Assembly: GCF_001436295.1 (NCBI RefSeq)
Contig: NZ_AYYY01000070.1
Span: 1 to 58,226, forward strand
Length of the DNA: 58,226 bases
Reading direction: 5' to 3'
Source of the DNA: Paucilactobacillus vaccinostercus DSM 20634
GTDB lineage: Bacteria > Bacillota > Bacilli > Lactobacillales > Lactobacillaceae
Shown: in pieces, positions 43,131 through 52,523 of the stretch
Position numbering within the stretch: the stretch's first letter is position 1
How the letters are laid out: each line of letters opens with the position of its first letter
Notes under the pieces: model-generated
Told to the model about the DNA's origin: nothing
Database searches by the model: none
Seen by the model: only the letters and a program-made list of their open reading frames with translations
Position numbers and translations under genes: made by a program

Positions 43131-44204
43131 CTAATTTATAGTTTTCCCAAAGTACATCTCTTCCCATAATCCCTGACTTTCATGGGTCTCACTGATCGTC
43201 TCACCTTGATAGACGTCCAAGCGAACTTTGCCAGAGAACCGCAGATAAGCACCGTCAAATCCGGTTAGTTTGGCCAGCACGTGCTTGACCCCGCTTACCT
43301 GATCGATCATTCGATCCTGCGTGATGGTCTGTTCCCATAAGTAGGTAATCCGGTAATGTTGTTTTCCGTCGTTATAATCGTAACTCACCGCTTTATGGTA
43401 TGGCTTACCCGTCACATCATCAATTTGCCGATCCGATTCTTCATACGTGAGATACTTTGGATCATCAGCCAAAATACGATCGCCTTTGGCAAGCATAAAA
43501 ACTGGTAAGGTCTGATAGCCATACTTTTTCTCTGCAGTCATATAACTTGAAATAACGGTGTAATCATCAATGTTAGCGCGCCCCCAATACCAATGGTGCA
43601 TCACTTTCATTAAGGCAACATTACCCCAATTATGATCGTGGTAACAATTCCCTGATAATTGTTCGGTTCCTTTCTGCGTCGTCATCGTCACATCCGCAAT
43701 TCCACGTGGTGTAGCCGGTAACCAGCCAAAATTAGTTTCGTCTTGGTCACCAAAAAAGATCGCCACGTTTCGACGCCATGCGGGAACGATATTGTGTGCG
43801 TCGACCATAACGGTAATATCTTCAGCCTGTACATGAATGACATAATGATTCAAATCACCCCGAAAATAATTGCCAGCAATTTTTATTTCCGCCCGTTGAT
43901 CAGAAGCCGTAAATTCTGTGGGGCTAAAATGCATTGTATGGCTAATTTTCGTCCCATCTGGCCGCGTTAAGTCAATATCGATCATTGGCTTCAATCCGTT
44001 AGAGGGGTCAACAACCGATTTAGCGTAAAATGTGATCACTAATTGTGAGCCATCCGCTAAATTAGCATCAAAATACCACCACTCATAGTTTTCGCCGGCT
44101 GCGTCCGTTCGCATACCATCCTCCCACAAGGCAACCTCGTGCCGATTAAGATTAGCATTTTCAAAGTCTTGATCCAAATCAGCTAACCGTGCTCGTTTAG
44201 CCAT
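43131..44204 (-). CDS. AttH/CrtC-like lipocalin-fold protein
   Basis: About 357 residues. ENYEWWYFDANLADG near residue 35 and GNCYHDHNWGN at about 185 are the signatures of the AttH / hydroxyneurosporene-synthase (CrtC) lipocalin-like family, which acts as hydratases or lipid-handling proteins. No signal peptide is present, so it is cytoplasmic. No carotenoid genes are nearby, so a carotenoid role is not supported. Start at 44204 follows AAGGATGG. Monocistronic, convergent with tetR. Confidence 0.8.
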   Translation of the reverse strand: MAKRARLADLDQDFENANLNRHEVALWEDGMRTDAAGENYEWWYFDANLADGSQLVITFYAKSVVDPSNGLKPMIDIDLTRPDGTKISHTMHFSPTEFTASDQRAEIKIAGNYFRGDLNHYVIHVQAEDITVMVDAHNIVPAWRRNVAIFFGDQDETNFGWLPATPRGIADVTMTTQKGTEQLSGNCYHDHNWGNVALMKVMHHWYWGRANIDDYTVISSYMTAEKKYGYQTLPVFMLAKGDRILADDPKYLTYEESDRQIDDVTGKPYHKAVSYDYNDGKQHYRITYLWEQTITQDRMIDQVSGVKHVLAKLTGFDGAYLRFSGKVRLDVYQGETISETHESQGLWEEMYFGKTIN

Positions 44205-44436
44205 TCTAACCACCATCCTTAAATAAATTATCTTTAACTATGCTCAAAATTAGCGAAAATCACGACAAGTGTCAACGTTTTGCCCCTAACATCAACAGAT
44301 TCACAACTATGTCAGCTTTTTTTATTCATTATGTGTTCCTTATCCCCCAATAGCACGCTCTGATTTGCAATTTAATCTCATTATTAGTACTATTAAATTC
44401 GTTACACAATACATAGGAAGACTAGGTACTTGATAC

Positions 44437-45777
44437 ATGAAAAAAAATGAAACAGAACCTGTTGAACTAAGTCGTTCGCTCGGCCTCTGGTCCGCGTTAT
44501 CACTTGTTGTTGGCACAATCATCGGAGTTGGGATCTTTGTTCGTCAATCTGCCGTCCTTGACGATGCGGGTTCAACGACTGGCGCCCTTCTGGCGTGGCT
44601 AGCTGGGGGGTTAATTACCCTGACGGCTGGTTTAACCATCGCCGAAATTGCCTCTCAAATGCCCCATACCGGTGGCCTATACGTCTACATGGAAAACATC
44701 TACGGCCGTATCTGGGGCTTTTTATCCGGCTGGATGCAGATCATTATTTATGGTCCGGCCATGATTGCCTCGCTGGGAGCTTACTTGTCACTACTCCTAA
44801 TTGACTTTTTCCACATCCCCCACCAGTGGACCGTTCCCATTGCACTAATTGCCGTCATTGCCGTTGGTGTTTTGAATCTCTTTTCTAACCGCTACGGTGC
44901 CGGCTTCGCGATCGTGACAACGATCTGCAAACTAGTTCCCGTTGCCGCCTTAATCATCTTTGGGCTCTTCTTTGGTGACCAGAGTGCCCTTGGTCATTCG
45001 ATCGAGACCGTCCATCAATCAGCTGGTGGATTCGGCGTCGCCATCTTGGCTACCCTCTTTGCCTTTGATGGCTGGATCTTAGTCGCTAATCTTGGTGGTG
45101 AAATCAAAAATCCCAGTAAACGGCTCCCGCAGGCAATCGTCCTCGGAATTTTGGCCGTCTTGGTGATTTACCTGCTCGTCAGTTACGGTGTCTTTCGTAG
45201 CTTGCCTGCCACGAAAATCCACGAACTCGGCACCGGCGCGATCCCTTACATGGCCACCAAAGATTTTGGCGCCATTGGTGGTAAGATTCTCAGTATTGGC
45301 ATTATTATTTCTATCGTCGGTTGTATGAATGGCAAAATCATGACCTTCCCTCGCATTATGTACGCAATGGCACGGGACCGTGAGCTACCATTCCACAAAT
45401 ACTTAGCTTACTTAAATCCTAAGACCCACACCCCCATCTGGTGCACAATCACCACACTGTTTATCGCAGCAATCATGATTATTTTCTTTGACGCCGATCG
45501 ACTGTCAGAACTTTGTATTTTCACCGTATACTGCTTTTATGTGATGGCCTTTTTTGGCCCCACAATTCTTCGACGTCGCAACCCAAACGCTAAGCGCGAC
45601 TTCTCCATTCCGCTGTATCCCATCACGCCATTGATTGCAATTGGTGGTTCTCTCTTCGTTCTTATCAGTGAAGTAATGTCGGACTGGCAAGGTGTTCTAA
45701 TTTCGTTTATTTTTGTTCTCATCGGAATTCCGGTATACTACTACCAAGTAAAAAAGCATCCTACTAAATCGGAGTGA
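44437..45777 (+). CDS. Amino acid transporter, APC superfamily (SteT-like)
   Basis: 446 residues with twelve membrane helices. SLVVGTIIGVGIFVRQSAVL is the substrate-binding helix 1 of the LAT-type group and FAFDGWILVANLGGEIKNP is the helix 6 region. This matches SteT-type exchangers for serine/threonine or related amino acids; substrate is inferred only. The ribosome site is weak. It is followed after five bases by a hotdog thioesterase gene, so the two are co-transcribed. Confidence 0.88.
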   Translation: MKKNETEPVELSRSLGLWSALSLVVGTIIGVGIFVRQSAVLDDAGSTTGALLAWLAGGLITLTAGLTIAEIASQMPHTGGLYVYMENIYGRIWGFLSGWMQIIIYGPAMIASLGAYLSLLLIDFFHIPHQWTVPIALIAVIAVGVLNLFSNRYGAGFAIVTTICKLVPVAALIIFGLFFGDQSALGHSIETVHQSAGGFGVAILATLFAFDGWILVANLGGEIKNPSKRLPQAIVLGILAVLVIYLLVSYGVFRSLPATKIHELGTGAIPYMATKDFGAIGGKILSIGIIISIVGCMNGKIMTFPRIMYAMARDRELPFHKYLAYLNPKTHTPIWCTITTLFIAAIMIIFFDADRLSELCIFTVYCFYVMAFFGPTILRRRNPNAKRDFSIPLYPITPLIAIGGSLFVLISEVMSDWQGVLISFIFVLIGIPVYYYQVKKHPTKSE

Positions 45778-45782
45778 CAGCA

Positions 45783-46304
45783 ATGACAGCACAACCTAGT
45801 ATCACTTGTAATGAAACACTGGCGATTTCCGCTCACCGGATTTTCCCAGACGAACTCAACGAACACGGCACCTTATTTGGTGGTATCACGCTTAATATTG
45901 TTGATCGTGAAGCCTCACTGGCTGCAATGGAAGTTGCGCGACAAACGGTCGTGACGGCCAAACTGGACCACGTTAACTTTATTGCCCCATTTCAACTTCA
46001 CAACTCAATGAACCTTGAGGCCTACGTCACCGGCATGGGGCATCGTTCAATTGAAGTCTTCGCTAAAATCATCGGCAAGGATCTCACAACAGGACAAACC
46101 TTTCTGGGCTTTACATGCTTTGCGACCTTCGTAATTGAAGATCAGCTCGCTCAGGTAAAATACAATCGTGTCATCCCCCAAACCGAAGAGCAACAGGCAA
46201 TGTGTGCCGGCTACGAACAGCGCGTGCAGGAACGACGACAAGAACGGCAGCTCTTTCAAAAACAACTAGCTACAATAACCACGAATAAGCCGTGGCAAAA
46301 TTAA
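45783..46304 (+). CDS. Acyl-CoA thioesterase (hotdog fold)
   Basis: About 173 residues. Hotdog-fold BFIT/YciA group: FPDELNEHGTLFGGITLNIVD carries the conserved N/D-x-x-x-x-x-GTLFGG segment, and VTAKLDHVNFIAPF follows. It should hydrolyse acyl-CoA thioesters in the cytoplasm. The C-terminal 40 residues are charged and helical. Start at 45783 follows GGAGTG; GTG at 45774 overlaps the preceding stop. Second gene of the transporter operon. Confidence 0.88.
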   Translation: MTAQPSITCNETLAISAHRIFPDELNEHGTLFGGITLNIVDREASLAAMEVARQTVVTAKLDHVNFIAPFQLHNSMNLEAYVTGMGHRSIEVFAKIIGKDLTTGQTFLGFTCFATFVIEDQLAQVKYNRVIPQTEEQQAMCAGYEQRVQERRQERQLFQKQLATITTNKPWQN

Positions 46305-46340
46305 AAAGAGTAGGAAACGTTATCGTTTCCTACTCTTTTT
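46303..46340. terminator. Bidirectional terminator
   Basis: AAAAAGAGTAGGAAACG pairs perfectly across TTAT, between the thioesterase gene and pdxT. Confidence 0.93.
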
Positions 46341-46346
46341 AATTGG

Positions 46347-46907
46347 TCATCCTCTGCCACGAACAATTTCGTCGATAAACAGTTGATGAAACCGACCATC
46401 ATCCGTTAATTCTGGGTGAAACGCGGTCACCAATACATTGGCCTGTTGCGCAGCAACGATGCGTCCGTCAGGCAACGTGACAATTGGCTTGGCGGGCGTC
46501 TCAACACGGGTTAAAAATGGGGCCCGGATAAAGACCCCATGGAATGGCCGTGACCAGCCCATTACAGTTAGCTCAGTTTCAAAACTTTCACGCTGGCGGC
46601 CAAATCCATTACGCTCAACCTGCCCATTTAACCCATCCAACGAGTCGGGTTGCGCCAACAGGACTAACCCCGCACACGTTCCAAATACTGGTAGCCCACT
46701 TTTAACTAGTTGTTTGAGCGGCGTCAACATCTGTTCACGCACCAATAACTTTCGGATCGTGGTACTCTCACCACCGGGAATGACGATACCGTCAATCCCC
46801 GCTAAATCTGATAATTCATTAATTAGTTTTGTAGCTACACCACAGGCTTGGAGCTTGACCACATGCTCACTTACCGCTCCTTGCAAAGCTAAAACGCCAA
46901 TCACCAT
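46347..46907 (-). CDS. pdxT: Pyridoxal 5'-phosphate synthase glutaminase subunit
   Basis: A class I glutamine amidotransferase of 186 residues that feeds ammonia to PdxS. GGESTTIRKLL, the nucleophile loop FGTCAGLVLLA with the catalytic cysteine, and the C-terminal AFHPELTDD with the His/Glu pair are all present. It lies 16 bases after pdxS in the same operon. Confidence 0.96.
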   Translation of the reverse strand: MVIGVLALQGAVSEHVVKLQACGVATKLINELSDLAGIDGIVIPGGESTTIRKLLVREQMLTPLKQLVKSGLPVFGTCAGLVLLAQPDSLDGLNGQVERNGFGRQRESFETELTVMGWSRPFHGVFIRAPFLTRVETPAKPIVTLPDGRIVAAQQANVLVTAFHPELTDDGRFHQLFIDEIVRGRG

Positions 46908-46923
46908 TCACTTCACTCCCATT

Positions 46924-47808
46924 CTAAACGCCACGGCTAGCCATCTTTTGATCTTCTGATAATGTTGAAATTTCGATTCCCTTCATTGGATTACCCAGGT
47001 TTTCGGAAACACGGGCAATCAGATCCCAATCGGTTGGATGAGCCGTAGCCGTCACAATCGCCTTGGCAAACTTGGCCGGGTTTTCTGACTTAAAGATTCC
47101 GGACCCCACAAAAATTCCGTCAGCATCAAGATTCATCATCAATGCCGCATCAGCCGGAGTTGAAACCCCACCGGCCGCAAAGTTAATCACGGGGAGCTTG
47201 CCAGTTTCATGAACTTCCTGGACTAATTCGTACGGTGCCCGTAAATCACGCGCGATTGAAATCAACTGATCCTCATTGGCTGCCTGCACATGGGCAATTT
47301 GCTCATTCACTTTCTCCATATGCCGCACCGCTTCAATAATATTACCGGTCCCTGGTTCGCCCTTAGTTCTAAGCATCGAAGCCCCTTCACCAATTCGCCG
47401 TAGTGCCTCGCCCAAGTTGCGGCATCCACAAACAAACGGCACCGTAAACTTGGTCTTGTTAATGTGGTAATTATCGTCGGCTGGCGTCAAAACTTCACTC
47501 TCATCAATATAGTCTACGCCAATGGCCTCCAGAATTCGGGCTTCGGCCAAATGGCCAATCCGAGCCTTTGCCATCACTGGAATCGTCACGGCGGCTTCAA
47601 TCGCCTTAATCATGGCCGGATCAGACATCCGAGCAACCCCACCGGCCGCCCGGATATCTGAAGGAACCCGTTCCAATGCCATTACGGCCACCGCGCCCGC
47701 AGCCTCTGCCACTCGAGCCTGTTCTACATTAGCAACGTCCATAATGACGCCACCTTTTTGCATCTGTGCCATTCCGCGTTTAACAAGTGTCGTTCCTGTT
47801 TGTGTCAT
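46924..47808 (-). CDS. pdxS: Pyridoxal 5'-phosphate synthase lyase subunit
   Basis: Builds PLP directly from ribose 5-phosphate, glyceraldehyde 3-phosphate and ammonia. 294 residues of the (beta/alpha)8 PdxS family: [29 protein letters not shown] (first lysine), [15 protein letters not shown] and [16 protein letters not shown] (phosphate site). Start at 47808 follows GGAGGAATT. First gene of the operon, divergent from its probable MocR-type activator. Confidence 0.97.
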   Translation of the reverse strand: MTQTGTTLVKRGMAQMQKGGVIMDVANVEQARVAEAAGAVAVMALERVPSDIRAAGGVARMSDPAMIKAIEAAVTIPVMAKARIGHLAEARILEAIGVDYIDESEVLTPADDNYHINKTKFTVPFVCGCRNLGEALRRIGEGASMLRTKGEPGTGNIIEAVRHMEKVNEQIAHVQAANEDQLISIARDLRAPYELVQEVHETGKLPVINFAAGGVSTPADAALMMNLDADGIFVGSGIFKSENPAKFAKAIVTATAHPTDWDLIARVSENLGNPMKGIEISTLSEDQKMASRGV

Positions 47809-47834
47809 TTTAAATTCCTCCATCTTTCATTGAA

Positions 47835-47906
47835 AATTGGCTTTATCTTATGGTATCCTAGGACCAATTCAAACCACCAATTGGCAGGTATTTATCCCAA
47901 CCAATT
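47835..47906. promoter_or_regulatory. pdxS/pdxR intergenic region with ACCAATT repeats
   Basis: ACCAATT occurs at 47863, 47876 and 47900 on the plus strand, and its complement core AATTGG at 47835. On the minus strand TTGAAT-16-TAAGAT forms a plausible pdxS promoter within these repeats. MocR proteins bind such direct repeats, so this is the likely PdxR operator. Confidence 0.65.
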
Positions 47907-47925
47907 TCAAAGAGGGTCTTTAAAA

Positions 47926-49362
47926 ATGAACTGGCAACTTCCAACGGGTACTGATGCACCATACTTAAAGTTGATAAATTTAATTTCAACCGCGATCACG
48001 ACCGGTCAATTACTCCCCGGATCACGGCTCCCGCCAGAACGACAATTAGCACAATCACTTCATATCAACCGGTCTACCGTTCAGCATGCCTTTAATGAAC
48101 TAGTCAGTCGCGGGATTCTCATCCGAAAAATCGGTAGCGGCACCTGGGTTAACTCCGGCAAATGGGGCGTCCTCTCCCAATCAGTTAATTGGCAAAGCTA
48201 CCTCACCACCGGCCGACTCAGTGATCCCGAACACTACATGGTTCAATTACGACACCTTGAAGCCGATCCAGCCAGCATCAATCTCTCGCACGCTAGTATC
48301 ACGTCTAATTTAGCTTTACCGATCACCCTACGCGATTTGTCATCCGATGAACTACTTAACCAAGAAACACAGACTGCCATCACTGGTGCAACCAGCCTTA
48401 AAACCGCGCTAGTTCACCGATTGTCACCGGTTCTCGGCACCGCACTGACACCTGACCAAATTCTCATTACCTCGGGCGCGCAACAAGCCTTTTACTTAAT
48501 CACCCAGGGACTACTCTCATACGGAGACGCCATTGCTATTGAAGCGCCGTCCTACTTTTATCAGCTGTCACTCTTCCAGGCAGCCGGTATTCGGGTTTTT
48601 GGGGTACCACTTAATGATGATGGGAGCTTGGACCTTGAGGTTTTACAAAAACTATACTATCAGCACCATTTACGATTCTTATTCGTCAATCCTACGGGGC
48701 AAAATCCAACCAGTCGTACGATGCCCCTTGCGGCCCGTCAGGCACTGATTACATGCTGTCATCGTCTCCAACTTCCCATCGTGGAAGATGATCCGCATGG
48801 ACTCACAAACGCCGTGACCCAGCACCCCATTCAACCGCTCAAAGCACTCGACTTCGATAACGTACTCTACGTAGGCTCACTATCAACGCTTACGGGGGCC
48901 CATACGCGCATTGGCTGGCTAATTGCACCGAGTGCCGTCACGGTGCGTCTCGCCGAAATTCGACAACAAATGGAAGCTGGGATCAGTATCTTTCCACAAA
49001 TTGTTGCCACCCAACTACTCAACCAATCCATTCTTGTTGATCAAATCAACGCCCAGCAGCAGCAACTTTACCAACAACAGGCCCTTTTAGCCGCCTGTTT
49101 GGCACCGTTTGTTCAATCAAACCAGCTTAGTTATCAACTGCCGCAAAATGGTAATAGTTTCTGGGTTCATTTACACACGAGACACTCATTGACGTTAAGC
49201 GACTACCATCAATTCCTACATCACAAAGTCCTTGTTCGACCAGATTTCTTGTTTGGCGTTCACCAAAACTGCGTCCGAATGAGTTATCCGAGACTGCAGC
49301 CTGCACAAATCAATGATCTTCAGCGGCGACTAGCCACGCTCCTGAACGAGTTATCCGATTAA
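47926..49362 (+). CDS. pdxR: MocR/GntR-type PLP-binding regulator of pdxST
   Basis: About 478 residues: a GntR winged helix at about 10-80 (GSRLPPERQLAQSLHINRST) and an aminotransferase-like domain to the end. ITSGAQQAFYLI, FVNPTGQNPTSRTMP and VEDDPHG are fold type I features. The expected PLP lysine region reads YVGSLSTLTGAHTRIGWL, shortened as GSLSTLTGAHTR, where the usual Ser-Lys is Ser-Thr-Leu: the Schiff-base lysine appears to be missing. The start at 47926 follows AGAGGG; the longer frame from 47758 runs into pdxS. Divergent position gives the role in vitamin B6 control. Confidence 0.85.
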   Translation: MNWQLPTGTDAPYLKLINLISTAITTGQLLPGSRLPPERQLAQSLHINRSTVQHAFNELVSRGILIRKIGSGTWVNSGKWGVLSQSVNWQSYLTTGRLSDPEHYMVQLRHLEADPASINLSHASITSNLALPITLRDLSSDELLNQETQTAITGATSLKTALVHRLSPVLGTALTPDQILITSGAQQAFYLITQGLLSYGDAIAIEAPSYFYQLSLFQAAGIRVFGVPLNDDGSLDLEVLQKLYYQHHLRFLFVNPTGQNPTSRTMPLAARQALITCCHRLQLPIVEDDPHGLTNAVTQHPIQPLKALDFDNVLYVGSLSTLTGAHTRIGWLIAPSAVTVRLAEIRQQMEAGISIFPQIVATQLLNQSILVDQINAQQQQLYQQQALLAACLAPFVQSNQLSYQLPQNGNSFWVHLHTRHSLTLSDYHQFLHHKVLVRPDFLFGVHQNCVRMSYPRLQPAQINDLQRRLATLLNELSD

Positions 49363-49372
49363 AAAACACAAC

Positions 49373-49412
49373 AAAAGGCCTCGACTAACGTCAATGTTAA
49401 TCGAGGCCTTTA
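49373..49412. terminator. Bidirectional terminator
   Basis: AAAAGGCCTCGA pairs with TCGAGGCCTTTA between the regulator gene and nrdG. Confidence 0.9.
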
Positions 49413-49416
49413 TTTT

Positions 49417-49998
49417 TTATCGAACGAGTTTATCCCAAATCACAACTTCATTTTGTGCCAGTGACTTAGGAACATCGATGATTCGTTGATTAGAGCTTCC
49501 CCGGAATTGAAGGGTTAAATCCTTTTTATCAAGCATAAACCGATCATCAACAAGGATATCGAGAAGCGATAAAAGTTCTAATTTATCGTCTGATTCTTTC
49601 ATCAATTCATCCCACTTATACCCAGTCCACGACCAAATATCCTTATCGTGACCAAATTCTTTTCGAACTCGCTTGCACAACTGGATGCAAACTTGAGTAT
49701 TGAGGAAGGGTTCTCCCCCTAGCAGGGTTAATCCTTGAACGTAAGACTCACTCATATCCTTAATAATTTGGTCCTCTAGTTCCTGCGTGTAGGGATGACC
49801 AAAGTGAAAATTTTGCGCAATTTTATTGTAGCAACCAGGGCAGTTAAACAGGCATCCACTAACGTAGAGACTGCAACGAACACCTTCACCATCAACAAAA
49901 TTGAAGGGCTTATAGCTCGCAATATAGCCTAGACTATGATCCTTAGCCAACCACTCTTTCGGCATCGGATTGTTTGGCTTTTTCGTGTTCTGCGGCAT
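49417..49998 (-). CDS. nrdG: Anaerobic ribonucleotide reductase activating protein
   Basis: A radical SAM enzyme of 193 residues that generates the glycyl radical on NrdD. The iron-sulfur cluster motif C-x3-C-x2-C is CLFNCPGC (about 49), and LTLLGGEPFLN is the SAM-binding GGE motif. The start at 49998 lies 56 bases inside nrdD; a GGAG is about 12 bases upstream, whereas the internal ATG at 49965 has none. Translation is therefore coupled to nrdD. Confidence 0.95.
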   Translation of the reverse strand: MPQNTKKPNNPMPKEWLAKDHSLGYIASYKPFNFVDGEGVRCSLYVSGCLFNCPGCYNKIAQNFHFGHPYTQELEDQIIKDMSESYVQGLTLLGGEPFLNTQVCIQLCKRVRKEFGHDKDIWSWTGYKWDELMKESDDKLELLSLLDILVDDRFMLDKKDLTLQFRGSSNQRIIDVPKSLAQNEVVIWDKLVR

Positions 49999-52159
49999 GT
50001 TTAATCATATCTCCTGACATATGCTTTACTCGTGCTGAAATTTCAAGATGCCGGCCATGAACCATTGGCCGTTGTTGTGGATTACCTAAGTAACCACAAG
50101 TCCGCTTCACAACATCACAATATTGCGGATCGTGATTACCACATTGTGGGCATTGGAAGCCCTTAGCAGTGGCCTTAAAGTCACCATGGAAACCACACTT
50201 GAAGCATTGATCAATTGCAGTATTCGTCCCCAAATAACCAACATGATCGTAGGCCCAATCCCAGACAGCTTCAAGCGCCTTAGGATTTTGACGTAGGTTT
50301 GGATACTCGCAGTAGTGGATAAAACCACCCGCAGCGTACTTCGGAAAGATCTCTTCAAATGACAGCTTCTGGAATGGTGTTGGGTGTTTGCGAACATCAT
50401 AGTGGAAACTATTTGTGTAGTATTCCTTGTCGGTCACGTCTTCAACTTTCCCGAACTTCTTCAAATCGGCCTGACAGAATGTGTCAGTCAATGATTCAGC
50501 CGGCGTTGAATACAGGCTGAAGTGGTAGCCTTCTTCCTTTTCCCATGCTTTACAGTCGTCAGACATATACTTCACGATTGCTTCCGCAAAATCATGGGCT
50601 TCAGGATCGTCTTCCCATTGGGGACCGAAGAATGTGGTGCAGACTTCATAAAGTCCGATATAGCCAAGAGAAACCGTTGCACGACTATTCTTGAAGAACT
50701 CATCAACACTATCATCTTTATCTAGTCGCTTTCCAAATGCACCATACATATAGAGTAACGGGGCGTTTTCTGGTTTCGCTTCCTTAGTCCGTTCAATACG
50801 ATAGTCCAGAGCTTGCTTACACAAAGTCATCTTTTCTTTCATAATATCCCAGAACAAGTCTTTGTCACCCTGTGCTTCTAGTGCCACCCGTGGAAGGTTG
50901 ACCGTCACCACACCCAAATTCATTCGTCCAGAATTCACTTCTACCCCATTATCATCCTTCCAGCCTTGGAGAAATGACCGACATCCCATCGGAGTTTTGA
51001 AACTTCCAGTAATTTCTTTGATCTTGTCATACATTAATAGATCAGGGTACATCCGCTTGGTTGAACATTCGAGTGCGAGTTGCTTGATATCATAGTTGGG
51101 ATCCGTTACATCTAGGTTCAATCCACGTTTAACGGTGAACACCAGCTTAGGGAAAATGGCGGTTCTGTGTTCCTTCCCCAACCCTTTGATCCGGATCTCT
51201 AGGATCGCCTTTTGAATTTCACGTTCAATCCAATTAGTTCCTAAACCGAAATTAACGGTCGTAAATGGCGTCTGGCCTTGTGATGAGTACAAGGTATTAA
51301 TTTCGTATTCGAGGGCCTGCATGGCGTCGTAAATGTCCTTCTTGGTCTTCTTTTGGGCGAAGGCCTCCCGTTTTTCAGGCGCAATCCATTCCTCGGCATC
51401 TTTCATGTGCTTGTCGTAGTTCAATTGGGCATATGGTGCTAGCAGTTGATCGACACGGTTTGCGGAACATCCCCCGTACTGTAACGATGCCACATTAGCA
51501 ATGATCTGTGCCATTTGCGCGGTAGCCGTTTGAATTGACTTCGGTGAAGCCACCCACGCATTTCCGATCTTAAATCCATTTTTGAGCATTTCATCAAAAT
51601 CAATCAAGCAACAATTGGTCTCGGGCGTTACTGGTGAATAGTCCAAATCGTGCCAATGAATATCACCACGCAGATGGGCCTTAGCCACTACTTCTGGCAT
51701 CATTTGTAACCCCAAGGCACGGCTCACAGAACCAGCTTCCAGATCACGTTGGGTATTAAATACTTTACTATCCTTATTCGCATTTTCATGAACAACTGTA
51801 TCGGACTGGTTAAACAACTTATTTAAGCGGTAGGTTGGATCAGTGGCCTGCTTAAAGTTGGCTTCTGATTGCTCGTAATAGGCTTGGTAGCTTTGTGCCA
51901 AATCATCATGATTAGCTTCGATCAATGCTTCCTTAATGGCACCAGCAATCTCTGCTGTTTCAACTTCCTGACGATCATTAAATTGATCGTAGAGTGATTG
52001 GAAAACAAAGTCGCTCACCGCTTGATCTGCGCCTAATTGTTGGAGGACTAAGTTAATTTTATATGGGTAAAAATTAGTAGGTGTTCCGTCACGTTTAATT
52101 ACTTTCAAAGCCTTTAAGACGGCCGTTTGTGTCTCAATTGCAATTTGTAAATTCATCAT
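49943..52159 (-). CDS. nrdD: Anaerobic (class III) ribonucleoside-triphosphate reductase
   Basis: Reduces ribonucleoside triphosphates to dNTPs without oxygen. About 738 residues: an N-terminal ATP-cone (about 18-105, beginning KVIKRDGTPTNFYPYKI), a catalytic barrel, a zinc site CFKCG...CPQCG near 650-675, and the C-terminal glycyl radical site RTCGYLG with the radical glycine near 690. Start at 52159 follows GGGGGA; two adjacent ATGs and a TTG make the exact residue uncertain. Promoter overlaps two NrdR boxes. Confidence 0.97.
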   Translation of the reverse strand: MMNLQIAIETQTAVLKALKVIKRDGTPTNFYPYKINLVLQQLGADQAVSDFVFQSLYDQFNDRQEVETAEIAGAIKEALIEANHDDLAQSYQAYYEQSEANFKQATDPTYRLNKLFNQSDTVVHENANKDSKVFNTQRDLEAGSVSRALGLQMMPEVVAKAHLRGDIHWHDLDYSPVTPETNCCLIDFDEMLKNGFKIGNAWVASPKSIQTATAQMAQIIANVASLQYGGCSANRVDQLLAPYAQLNYDKHMKDAEEWIAPEKREAFAQKKTKKDIYDAMQALEYEINTLYSSQGQTPFTTVNFGLGTNWIEREIQKAILEIRIKGLGKEHRTAIFPKLVFTVKRGLNLDVTDPNYDIKQLALECSTKRMYPDLLMYDKIKEITGSFKTPMGCRSFLQGWKDDNGVEVNSGRMNLGVVTVNLPRVALEAQGDKDLFWDIMKEKMTLCKQALDYRIERTKEAKPENAPLLYMYGAFGKRLDKDDSVDEFFKNSRATVSLGYIGLYEVCTTFFGPQWEDDPEAHDFAEAIVKYMSDDCKAWEKEEGYHFSLYSTPAESLTDTFCQADLKKFGKVEDVTDKEYYTNSFHYDVRKHPTPFQKLSFEEIFPKYAAGGFIHYCEYPNLRQNPKALEAVWDWAYDHVGYLGTNTAIDQCFKCGFHGDFKATAKGFQCPQCGNHDPQYCDVVKRTCGYLGNPQQRPMVHGRHLEISARVKHMSGDMIKHAAEHEKAKQSDAERVVG

Positions 52160-52241
52160 CAATTCCCCCGAACATCAGCATTTCTTTTGCTGTAAATTTC
52201 TTAGTTTCTACACTCGTTATGTTAGCCCATAAATAGCAAAA

Positions 52242-52289
52242 ACACAACATATAGTATCGGCTTTTTTGAGCTAATACAATATGTTGTGC
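52242..52289 (-). promoter_or_regulatory. Two NrdR boxes over the nrdDG promoter
   Basis: ACACAACATATAGTAT (52242-52257) and ATACAATATGTTGTGC (52274-52289) resemble the 16-bp NrdR palindrome and lie 32 bases apart, three helical turns. The minus-strand promoter TTGTAT (52274-52279), 17 bases, TACTAT (52251-52256) falls inside them, so box 2 covers the -35 and box 1 the -10. Repression by NrdR at high dATP is expected. Confidence 0.82.
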
Positions 52290-52523
52290 TTTATGCAGGA
52301 GCAACTTTTGGTGCATTTTTACACCTTATTTGAGATTCGATTAATCGTTCGATTATGATGCGAAACAATCGATAGGTTACGGATCTTCGAATAGACAGTG
52401 TTTAAATTCTACATCATTTTTAAGCAAATGAAAAGCCAAATTTAGTATTTGATAAATGAAAATATGCAGAAACTTTTTTGACCTTTTTTGTCACTTTCCT
52501 AACAAGAGACATTCTAATCTAGC

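Noticed and set aside
47758-47925. N-terminal extension of the MocR-type regulator
   Set aside because: It would run antisense through the pdxS start and promoter, and a proper ribosome site precedes the ATG at 47926.
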